A stretch of DNA of 6,099 nucleotides from Candidatus Cloacimonadota bacterium (lineage in GTDB: Bacteria; Cloacimonadota; Cloacimonadia; Cloacimonadales; WRIO01): the NCBI GenBank assembly GCA_009782695.1, contig WRIO01000076.1, forward strand, positions 1 to 6,099, given 5' to 3'. Below the pieces are notes generated by a model that was not told where the DNA came from, searched no databases, and was given only the letters and a program-made list of their open reading frames with translations. The first letter of the stretch is position 1, and every line of letters starts with the position of its first letter. Positions 1 to 5,577 of the stretch are shown piece after piece. The position numbers and the translations under genes were made by a program.

Positions 1-10
1 GAAGCTTTTA

Positions 11-49
11 AAATCCCGCTTGTGTTTTCAGGACAGGGGCGGGATTTTT
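11..49 (+). terminator. Rho-independent terminator of an upstream gene
   Basis: AAATCCCGC (11-19) pairs perfectly with GCGGGATTT (39-47) around a 19-base loop, and the right arm runs into a T tract (45-49). This is the form of an intrinsic terminator reading rightward. It should end transcription of a gene lying before the window and insulate the cluster that follows. The loop is longer than usual, which lowers confidence a little. Confidence 0.7.
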
Positions 50-82
50 ATGCGAAAATAAATGTTTATCACAAAAAAATGC

Positions 83-90
83 TATCTTTG
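83..90 (+). promoter_or_regulatory. Candidate Bacteroidota-type -7 element (TATCTTTG)
   Basis: TATCTTTG fits the Bacteroidota primary-sigma -7 consensus TAnnTTTG and lies 33 bases before the ATG at 124. No TTTG stands at the expected -33 distance, only an AT-rich stretch with TTTA at 65-68, so the match is half a promoter. It follows the terminator at 11-49 directly, which is where a promoter for the next operon is expected. By position it would originally have served the PIN gene and now drives the fused RM operon. Confidence 0.45.
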
Positions 91-123
91 TAAAAATTTT
101 AAAAACAAACTCGTATATCAAAA

Positions 124-243
124 ATGAAACGATTAAAATTATACCTTGACACTTCGGTTATCAGCCATTTAATCGCACCGGACACACCTGAAAAAATGGC
201 AGATACGCTTGCGTTGTGGGATAATATTAAATCAAATAAATAT
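124..243 (+). pseudogene. 5' fragment of a VapC-like PIN toxin gene
   Basis: The first 39-40 codons match the beginning of PIN-domain proteins of the kind found in type II toxin-antitoxin loci: Asp9 in LYLDTSVIS, followed by a helix with the PEKMADTL pattern. Full PIN proteins have roughly 130-150 residues and three to four conserved acidic residues, so about two thirds is missing. I found no remainder of the gene elsewhere in the window and no antitoxin-like frame beside it. The recognition rests on family memory of a short stretch. Confidence 0.65.
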
Positions 244-675
244 AATGTTCCTTACGGTCATAAACCTGATAGGTTTTCGAAGGCATACATCACGAAAATA
301 GTTAATCAAGTTAATTATTTTGAATTTATGATAAAGGTAAACAATTGGAACTTTTTATGTCAATCTTATGAAGATACATTAAAGCTTGCAAAAGAGGATG
401 ACTTTATTTACTGTGACCCTCCATACATTGGTAGGCATGTCGACTACTATGATAGCTGGAATGAAACTGATGAGCAAAAACTATATAATTGTCTTCGGTT
501 GACACAAGCTAAATTTATGCTATCTACATGGGAGGGAAATAGGTATAGAAAAAATGACTATATCGAGAAAATATGGACAAACTGCAACAAAATCTCAAAA
601 GAACACTTTTACTTCATAGGTGGCTTTGAAGAGAATAGAAATTCCATGATTGAAGCATTATTGATGAATTATTAG
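124..675 (+). CDS. Chimeric ORF: PIN-domain (VapC-like) N-terminus fused to truncated Dam/D12 adenine methyltransferase
   Basis: This 183-residue frame joins parts of two unrelated families. Residues 1-39 read as the start of a VapC-like PIN ribonuclease: strand KLYLDTSVISHL with the first catalytic Asp (D9), then APDTPEKMADTL. From about residue 40 the text is the C-terminal half of a D12-class N6-adenine methyltransferase: NVPYGHKPDRF (41-51), catalytic motif IV DPPY (98-101), and the tail ENRNSMIEALL. The PIN part lacks its other acidic residues. The methyltransferase part lacks motif X and the AdoMet-binding motif I, and is about half the usual 260-300 residues. Neither half should be active. 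The ATG has no Shine-Dalgarno; the stop lies 7 bases before the next start, so the frame may still serve translation of the operon. The frame is intact, which suggests a recent join or selection for reading through. Confidence 0.85.
   Translation: MKRLKLYLDTSVISHLIAPDTPEKMADTLALWDNIKSNKYNVPYGHKPDRFSKAYITKIVNQVNYFEFMIKVNNWNFLCQSYEDTLKLAKEDDFIYCDPPYIGRHVDYYDSWNETDEQKLYNCLRLTQAKFMLSTWEGNRYRKNDYIEKIWTNCNKISKEHFYFIGGFEENRNSMIEALLMNY
241..675 (+). pseudogene. 3' fragment of a Dam/D12-class DNA adenine methyltransferase gene
   Basis: About 144 codons of the C-terminal half of an alpha-class N6-adenine methyltransferase remain. Motif IV, DPPY, is within DFIYCDPPYIG (residues 93-103 of the fused frame). 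The following HVDYYDSW, the LSTW segment (133-136) and the ENRNSMIEALL end are a pattern I associate with one Dam-like subfamily. Motifs X and I, needed to hold S-adenosylmethionine, are gone. It is not a duplicate of the complete methyltransferase at 2992-3822, whose text after DPPY is quite different. Confidence 0.75.
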
Positions 676-679
676 AGGT
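674..679 (+). promoter_or_regulatory. Ribosome binding site overlapping the stop of the chimeric ORF
   Basis: AGAGGT begins inside the TAG stop (673-675) and lies 3 bases before the ATG at 683. Ribosomes ending the chimeric frame would stop on this site, which favours termination-reinitiation into the HEAT-methyltransferase gene. Confidence 0.5.
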
Positions 680-682
680 AAA

Positions 683-2062
683 ATGCAACTAACAAAAGAA
701 AATATATTTGAGTTAAAGAAAAGAAGCACTGAAGAACTAGCTCTGTTAGTGAAAGGGCTAAATGATGTAAGTAGCATAAATTATGTGCTTGAGAACTTAG
801 GTCATCTTCCTGCAGGGTTTAATGCAGGTTTTTTGTATATATTATTAAACCATAGTCACCCACAAGTCAGGCTAAATGCTGTAAAAAACATAGGTAAACT
901 AAATGGCAATTCTGATACAAAAATACTTTATAACTTATTTCAAAAGGAGACTGACACTGCTGTAAAAAGAGAAATAGTGTCATCTATAGGTAGGCAACGA
1001 ATACCACAAAACAAAGAAATGTTATTTAGTTTCCTAGAAGACACAGACCCAAAGATCATTTGCCAAGCAATTCGTGGACTTATGGTCTTTGAAAATGACC
1101 CAGAAGTTGAGCAATACCTTCGTCCGCTAATTAACCACGAAAATGAAATGGTCAAAAGCATAATTTACAAAGAATATTTCTCAAATAATAAAAGCCCAAA
1201 AAACAATCAACCTCACAGAGAAACTTATGAATACTTGAAAAATGTAGTTGTAAATGCTGATGTTTTAGAAGCATTACAACTCGTCCCAGATGATAGCGTC
1301 CACCTCACTTTTACTTCTCCTCCATATTACAATGCACGCGATTATTCAATCTATCCTAGCTATCAAGCATATTTAGAATTTTTAGAAAATGTGTTTAAAG
1401 AAACCCACAGGATAACGAAAGAAGGTAGATTTCTGATAGTAAATACCTCACCCATCATTATCCCCCGCGTAAGCCGTTCTCATTCCAGCAAAAGATATAG
1501 TATTCCCTTTGACCTGCACCCACTACTTGTTAAAAACGGGTGGGAATTTATAGACGATATTGTTTGGTTAAAGCCAGAAGCAAGCGTAAAAAATAGGAAT
1601 GGTGGGTTTCAGCAGCACCGTAAACCGCTTGGTTATAAGCCTAATTCCGTAACAGAATACTTGATGGTTTACAGAAAATCTACAGAAAAATTATTGGATT
1701 GGAACATTCACTGCTATGACGATAAAACTGTAAATGAAAGTAAAGTGAGCGATGGTTTTGAAACATCAAATGTCTGGAAAATTGACCCTTGTTTTGACAA
1801 GGTTCACTCAGCAATATTCCCTGTCGAACTATGTCAAAGAGTGATTAAATATTATTCTTTTAAAGGTGATCTAATATTTGACCCCTTTGGTGGAAGTGGC
1901 ACAGTAGGTAGAACAGCAAAATCTCTTAATCGTTTATTTTTTCTGACAGAAAAAGAACCAATATATTTTGAATATATGAAATCAAAACAAAAGGTATCTT
2001 TACTTGAGGAAAGAATGACAAAGTTTTTAACCATATCAGAGTTTAAGGAAAGTATAAAATGA
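683..2062 (+). CDS. HEAT-repeat / beta-class DNA methyltransferase fusion (likely N4-cytosine)
   Basis: This is a modification methyltransferase with an added N-terminal helical-repeat domain. Residues about 30-165 form three to four HEAT-like repeats (HSHPQVRLNAVKNIGKL at 57-73; ETDTAVKREIVSSIGR at 89-104; DTDPKIICQAIRGLM at 120-134; HENEMVKSIIYKEYF at 152-166). The methyltransferase follows: catalytic motif IV TSPPYY (211-216), motif X region HSAIFPVELCQRVI (375-388), then AdoMet motif I DPFGGSGTV (400-408). The order IV-X-I marks the beta class. (T/S)SPPY is commoner in N4-cytosine enzymes, but N6-adenine cannot be excluded. At 459 residues it is longer than a bare enzyme of this class (about 280-320) because of the HEAT part. 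It overlaps the nuclease gene by ATGA, which makes it the likely cognate protector. HEAT repeats may bind DNA or a protein partner; that role is inferred. Confidence 0.87.
   Translation: MQLTKENIFELKKRSTEELALLVKGLNDVSSINYVLENLGHLPAGFNAGFLYILLNHSHPQVRLNAVKNIGKLNGNSDTKILYNLFQKETDTAVKREIVSSIGRQRIPQNKEMLFSFLEDTDPKIICQAIRGLMVFENDPEVEQYLRPLINHENEMVKSIIYKEYFSNNKSPKNNQPHRETYEYLKNVVVNADVLEALQLVPDDSVHLTFTSPPYYNARDYSIYPSYQAYLEFLENVFKETHRITKEGRFLIVNTSPIIIPRVSRSHSSKRYSIPFDLHPLLVKNGWEFIDDIVWLKPEASVKNRNGGFQQHRKPLGYKPNSVTEYLMVYRKSTEKLLDWNIHCYDDKTVNESKVSDGFETSNVWKIDPCFDKVHSAIFPVELCQRVIKYYSFKGDLIFDPFGGSGTVGRTAKSLNRLFFLTEKEPIYFEYMKSKQKVSLLEERMTKFLTISEFKESIK
2045..2049 (+). promoter_or_regulatory. Ribosome binding site of the nuclease gene, inside the methyltransferase gene
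   Basis: AAGGA lies 9 bases before the ATG at 2059, inside the last codons of the methyltransferase gene. With the ATGA stop-start overlap it suggests that nuclease synthesis is coupled to prior translation of the methyltransferase, a sensible order for host safety. Confidence 0.45.
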
Positions 2063-2967
2063 CGATATCTGAGCAAACTATTAAAAATATCATTTGCCGT
2101 TTGCTATTTTCTAAAGATTATCGGATAGAAATAGTTAACCTTATAAATGCAGAATTTTTGCAATTTGCAATAGAATTTTTCAGTAGGGTAGCTATCGCAA
2201 AGTATGAATCTCATGATATCACTATCGAGTGGTATAAAAAAACTTTTCTGAATGAATCATTAAATTTAGACGAGATAGCTGTAAATTCAGGATTAAATAA
2301 AAAAACTATTAGCAATATGTATGGCTCTACTACACGAAATATAGTTATAGATGCTAATGAACATTTTGATAAACTATATAACACTATCCAAGAATTAACT
2401 GACGAACACGGAGAAATTGATATAAAACTTAACATAGAATTTAACAATGTTAGTGTAAAATTAAACATTTCAGAAAGTTTATTAGTTATAAACACGCTCG
2501 CTGTCAAAAGAGCCGCTCTACGAGGAGGACTTTGGTCAACAGCGGGAAAAAATGTGGAAAAATATCTGATGTTGACATTGTGTGAACTCTTTAAAGTTCC
2601 AAATGAGAACTACAATGCAACCCAATTTGTAAAAGACAAGGGCAAAAAAGTTGATAGAGAAGTTGATTTTTACTTATTATCTGGCGGAATAGAATATCTT
2701 TGCGAAATTAAACTAATGGGTAAGGGTAACCCAGAAAGTGCTGATGCTATTATAGCCCGTGACACAAATGTTTTTATAGCAGACACGCTTTCACAACAAA
2801 ACAAAAACCAATGCGATAGTTTAGGAATACACTGGGTTTGCCTACGAGAACCTCATGGCTATAAAAGATTTGGCTATGTTTTAGAGAAACTAGATATTCC
2901 ACATACAAAGGTAAATAATGTATCAGAACAATCACTTGTAAATATCCTAAATAATTTATTAAAGTAA
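2059..2967 (+). CDS. Type II restriction endonuclease, probable CfrBI family
   Basis: This 302-residue protein would cut DNA not modified by the upstream methyltransferase. The active site is visible as a PD-(D/E)XK motif: D203 in REVDFYL, then E216-I-K218 in CEIKLMG, with an expected upstream helix carrying E167 (KNVEKYL, 164-170). The text around the site, KLMGKGNPESADAIIAR (218-234), and the N-terminal INAEFLQFAIEF (29-40) are what I remember of the CfrBI-type nuclease family; CfrBI itself cuts CCWWGG and its partner makes N4-methylcytosine, which fits the beta-class neighbour. Residues 68-90 (LDEIAVNSGLNKKTISNMYG) look like a helix-turn-helix, an unusual addition. It starts inside the ATGA overlap with the previous gene. 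The nuclease call is strong from the motif and context; the family name is from memory and could be wrong. Confidence 0.8.
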   Translation: MTISEQTIKNIICRLLFSKDYRIEIVNLINAEFLQFAIEFFSRVAIAKYESHDITIEWYKKTFLNESLNLDEIAVNSGLNKKTISNMYGSTTRNIVIDANEHFDKLYNTIQELTDEHGEIDIKLNIEFNNVSVKLNISESLLVINTLAVKRAALRGGLWSTAGKNVEKYLMLTLCELFKVPNENYNATQFVKDKGKKVDREVDFYLLSGGIEYLCEIKLMGKGNPESADAIIARDTNVFIADTLSQQNKNQCDSLGIHWVCLREPHGYKRFGYVLEKLDIPHTKVNNVSEQSLVNILNNLLK

Positions 2968-2977
2968 AGGGATAATC

Positions 2978-2982
2978 AGAGG
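2978..2982 (+). promoter_or_regulatory. Ribosome binding site of the adenine methyltransferase gene
   Basis: AGAGG lies 9 bases before the ATG at 2992 within the 24-base gap after the nuclease stop. It supports this start. The gap has no room for a terminator, so the two genes are probably on one transcript. Confidence 0.4.
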
Positions 2983-2991
2983 GGCTAAACA

Positions 2992-3822
2992 ATGATTAAA
3001 TCTCCCTTGCGTTATCCTGGTGGCAAAAGCAGAGTTGTGGAACGCATAGAAAAATATATGCCAGAATTTGATGAATTTAGAGAGCCTTTTTTAGGAGGAG
3101 GGTCTGTTTTTATTAGAATGAAACAAAGGTTTCCAGACAAGCAGTTTTGGATAAATGATATTTACTTAGAACTATACAAATTTTGGATAGTTGCCCAAAG
3201 AGACATCGATGCACTAATCCAAAAAGTATATGAATTTAGAGATAGATATCCTGATGGCAAAAAACTTTTTAGATACTTAAAGGACAATTTATCAGGGTTT
3301 GACGAGGTCGAAACTGCTGCTGCATTTTTTATATTCAATAGGATAACATTTTCTGGAACAACCCTTAGTGGTGGCTATAGTGAAGGTGCTTTTAAAGGCA
3401 GGTTTACAGAGAGAAGCATTCGCCGGTTAAATGATTTAGCGACGGTAATAAACGGCTCAAAGATAACGAATTACGACTATGAAGAATTATTGACAGCAGA
3501 TGGTGAGAATGTCTTTATCTTTTTAGACCCACCCTATTACACTGCCACGAAATCGGCTCTTTATGGGAAAAATGGAGACCTGCACAAATCATTTAATCAC
3601 GAGCGCTTTGCTGAAAATATAAAATCTTGCAAGCATAAATGGCTGATAACTTATGATGACAGCCAGTATATCAGAAATCTTTTTTCTTATGCGAATGTGG
3701 TGTCCCAAGATATGATTTACGGAATGAGAAATGTGACTGAAACTTCTGTGCAAAATGAAAAAGAGCTTTTTATCTCAAATTTTGAGCCAAATCTAAAATA
3801 TGAGCAGCTAACATTATTCTAG
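2992..3822 (+). CDS. D12-class (Dam family) DNA N6-adenine methyltransferase, complete
   Basis: The enzyme transfers a methyl group from S-adenosylmethionine to adenine N6 in a specific DNA site. All alpha-class landmarks are present in order: motif X SPLRYPGGKSR (4-14), AdoMet motif I FREPFLGGGSVF (29-40), the acidic motif III in WINDIYLELYKFW (53-65), the target-recognition stretch including SGTTLSGGYSEGAFKGRF (121-138), and catalytic motif IV LDPPYY (178-183). Its 276 residues are a normal length. It has the same orientation as the nuclease, 24 bases downstream, so it looks like part of the RM operon. The specificity cannot be read from the sequence. A palindromic site cut by the nuclease would need only one methyltransferase, so this enzyme may give a second modification, protect a second strand of an asymmetric site, or be an independent passenger. 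Confidence 0.9.
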   Translation: MIKSPLRYPGGKSRVVERIEKYMPEFDEFREPFLGGGSVFIRMKQRFPDKQFWINDIYLELYKFWIVAQRDIDALIQKVYEFRDRYPDGKKLFRYLKDNLSGFDEVETAAAFFIFNRITFSGTTLSGGYSEGAFKGRFTERSIRRLNDLATVINGSKITNYDYEELLTADGENVFIFLDPPYYTATKSALYGKNGDLHKSFNHERFAENIKSCKHKWLITYDDSQYIRNLFSYANVVSQDMIYGMRNVTETSVQNEKELFISNFEPNLKYEQLTLF

Positions 3823-3863
3823 TGTTAAGCAAATGAGTTAATATAACAAAGATAATTATAAAT

Positions 3864-3870
3864 GGAGGAG
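3864..3870 (+). promoter_or_regulatory. Strong Shine-Dalgarno of the glutamine synthetase family gene
   Basis: GGAGGAG stands 2 bases before the ATG at 3873 (4 bases if GGAGG alone is counted). It is the best ribosome binding site in the window and decides this start. The ATG at 3862 is out of frame. Elsewhere in the 50-base gap 3823-3872 I see only AT-rich sequence, with no clear promoter or terminator. Confidence 0.55.
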
Positions 3871-3872
3871 TC

Positions 3873-5294
3873 ATGGACTTAAACAAAATCAAAAAATTAG
3901 TAGAGGAACACAGTGTGTGTGCTATCGACCTGAAATACTGCGGTATAGACGGTAAGCGCTATCACATCACATTTCCTGTCAGCAGGTTAGAAGCCGCTAT
4001 ATCAGACGGTGTAGCCTTTTCGGGTAGTAGCCTGCCGGGTATGGGGAGTATAGAATCAGGCGACAGGATCATCAAACCAGACCTAAACACAGTGTATGTA
4101 AACAAGACAGAGTCGGGCAATGTCATAGAGGTTCTCGGGACTATCTGCGATGCAGTGACAGGCGTAGGGTTTAGCAAAGACCCACGCAGTGTGGCAAATC
4201 GTGCCCAAGAGTATATGAAAAGCACAGGGATAGCCGATGAGTCTTTTTGGATACCAGAGCTGGAATTTTATGTGTTTGAAGGGGCAGAAATTCGCAATCA
4301 AAAATACGATAGCGGTTTCCGGTTATCCTCTGGTCAAGGCAAAGACTGTCTGGCAGAAGGCGACACAGATATACTAAATATGGGGCAGCAAGAACGCGAA
4401 GTTTATCATATCAACACGCCATTTGACAGGTATTTTAATATCCGCCAACAAGCAGTGAATGAAATGGAAAAAAGAGGGATAAATGTGAAGTATCACCACC
4501 CAGAAGTAGGCATAGCAGGGCAGCAAGAGATAGAGACAGAGCCGAGCCTCTTCCCCAAAATATGTGACGATGTACTGATCATGAAAGACATAGTTCGGCA
4601 GTCAGCCCTCGATTACGAATGCACTGCGACCTTTATGCCAAAGCCGATTTACAACGAAGCTGGTAGTGGACTGCACTTCCATATCATGCTCCGTAAACAG
4701 GGTAAAAATGTTTTTTGGAAAAAGGGTAACTACGCTGACCTCTCTGATGAAGCCTTATACTTTATCGGGGGCGTGCTAAAACACGCTCCATCACTTACCG
4801 CTTTTTGTAACCCCAGCACAAATTCTTTCAAAAGACTTCTGCCTGGTTTCTACGCTCCTGTAAAGCTTTTCTATGGGCTTGCAAACCGCTGTGCCGCTAT
4901 CAGAATACCAAATTACCTGCACACAGAAGCCGTAAAAAGAATAGAATACAGACCCGGCGACGCTACTGCTAATCCGTATCTGGCTATGAGCGCTATCCTG
5001 ATAGCTGGTCTAGACGGCATCCAAAATAAAATAAACCCGACAGACAATGGTTTTGGTCCTTTTGACGACAATGTGTTCAACTGGTCAAAACAAAAACAAG
5101 ATAAACTGAAATCACTTCCCACAAACCTCGAAGAAGCTTTAAAAGCCTTGCAAAAAGACAATGCTTACCTGCTAAAAAACGGAGTGTTTACGCAGGAGCT
5201 TATCGACACTTGGATAGAGCTGAAAATGAAAGAAGTGAACGCTATAGCAAATAGACCACACCCCTATGAGATGAACCTATACTATAACTTGTAA
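3873..5294 (+). CDS. Type I glutamine synthetase (GlnA) family protein with altered ammonia site
   Basis: The family joins glutamate to ammonia (or, in some members, another amine) using ATP, in a cytoplasmic dodecamer. Its 473 residues are the normal type I length. Visible motifs are GSSLPGM (51-57), metal-binding E129 and E131 in PELEFYVF, E211 and E219 in HHPEVGIAGQQEIE, H268 in GSGLHFHI, R321 in NSFKRLLPG, R339/R344 in NRCAAIRIP, and E358/R360 in RIEYRPGDATANPYL. Two residues differ from E. coli GlnA by ungapped local alignment: the Asp50 position is Ser50 (AFSGSSL), and the flap Glu327 position is Tyr327 (PGFYAPV). Both normally serve the ammonium site, so the substrate may not be ammonia. 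The adenylylation Tyr397 position reads Phe402 (DDNVFNW), so adenylyl control is unlikely. Base composition is richer in G+C than the RM genes. Family membership is certain; activity is open. Confidence 0.95.
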   Translation: MDLNKIKKLVEEHSVCAIDLKYCGIDGKRYHITFPVSRLEAAISDGVAFSGSSLPGMGSIESGDRIIKPDLNTVYVNKTESGNVIEVLGTICDAVTGVGFSKDPRSVANRAQEYMKSTGIADESFWIPELEFYVFEGAEIRNQKYDSGFRLSSGQGKDCLAEGDTDILNMGQQEREVYHINTPFDRYFNIRQQAVNEMEKRGINVKYHHPEVGIAGQQEIETEPSLFPKICDDVLIMKDIVRQSALDYECTATFMPKPIYNEAGSGLHFHIMLRKQGKNVFWKKGNYADLSDEALYFIGGVLKHAPSLTAFCNPSTNSFKRLLPGFYAPVKLFYGLANRCAAIRIPNYLHTEAVKRIEYRPGDATANPYLAMSAILIAGLDGIQNKINPTDNGFGPFDDNVFNWSKQKQDKLKSLPTNLEEALKALQKDNAYLLKNGVFTQELIDTWIELKMKEVNAIANRPHPYEMNLYYNL

Positions 5295-5306
5295 ATCTGC
5301 GTCTCC

Positions 5307-5489
5307 GTAGGGAACGATGCCTAGCGAAGCGAACATCGTTCTGTCTGATATTAATAATGATCATTAGTTTATTAAATCGGAACAATGACTAGTTTTCTAC
5401 CGAGCTTTGTTCCCTACGGGAATTTTAAGGTATGCTATGCATAGATATTTTTTGGGACGATGTTCGCTTCGCTAGGCATCGTTCCTTGC
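5307..5489. repeat. Long inverted repeat / composite hairpin element after glnA-like gene
   Basis: The arm 5311-5340 is the reverse complement of 5456-5485 over 30 bases with one T/G difference; as RNA it would pair over about 37 positions (5307-5343 with 5453-5489) with several G-U pairs. Each arm also folds on itself: GAACGATG (5312-5319) with CATCGTTC (5334-5341), and GGGACGATG (5454-5462) with CATCGTTCC (5477-5485). Between them lies a related hairpin, GGAACAA (5379-5385) with TTGTTCC (5407-5413), and a 12-base palindrome TAATGATCATTA (5355-5366). There is no coding frame. The form is that of a dispersed non-coding repeat (REP/BIME- or MITE-like), or a structured 3' untranslated region. 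I cannot tell from one copy. Confidence 0.75.
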
Positions 5490-5501
5490 AAATACCATAT
5501 C

Positions 5502-5514
5502 TCTCCGCAGGAGA
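5502..5514. repeat. Short palindrome TCTCCGCAGGAGA related to the inverted-repeat element
   Basis: TCTCC/GGAGA arms surround GCA. A near copy, TCTCCGTAGGGA, occurs in the same orientation at 5302-5313, and a flipped relative, TTCCCTACGGGAA, at 5411-5423. The 11-base CCGTAGGGAAC (5305-5315) is the exact reverse complement of 5409-5419. Three related words in 220 bases suggest that the intergenic element was built from one repeated unit. Confidence 0.45.
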
Positions 5515-5530
5515 ACCCATAGAGTAATAA

Positions 5531-5570
5531 AAAACGGCGATACTAGATCGCCGTTTTATTTTTTTGTTTT
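5531..5570. terminator. Bidirectional rho-independent terminator
   Basis: AAAACGGCGAT (5531-5541) pairs perfectly with ATCGCCGTTTT (5547-5557) around the 5-base loop ACTAG. Rightward it is followed by a T-rich run (5554-5570); leftward the A run at 5529-5534 gives a U tract on the other strand. It sits between convergent genes, so it can end both the glutamine synthetase family transcript and the PilC/GspF transcript. Confidence 0.9.
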
Positions 5571-5577
5571 TTATCGT

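Noticed and set aside
124..675. A functional toxin or functional methyltransferase at the chimeric frame
   Set aside because: The PIN part has only the first catalytic Asp and the methyltransferase part lacks the cofactor-binding motifs X and I.
940..1161. Minus-strand frame of 73 codons inside the HEAT region
   Set aside because: It lies wholly within the well-supported methyltransferase gene, has no recognisable domain and no ribosome site I could see; a shadow frame.
2211..2507. Minus-strand frame of 98 codons inside the nuclease gene
   Set aside because: Hydrophobic low-information text produced by the AT-rich opposite strand; the plus-strand frame has clear motifs.
3962..4301. Two minus-strand frames inside the synthetase gene
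   Set aside because: Both overlap the strongly conserved glutamine synthetase coding sequence and resemble no family.
5355..5366. TAATGATCATTA as an operator or a dam regulatory site
   Set aside because: It is a perfect palindrome, but it sits downstream of a gene in the loop of the inverted repeat and has no promoter nearby; treated as part of that element.
5307..5489. CRISPR array or insertion sequence at the intergenic repeats
   Set aside because: The repeats are inverted hairpin arms, not regularly spaced direct repeats, and there is no transposase frame between them.
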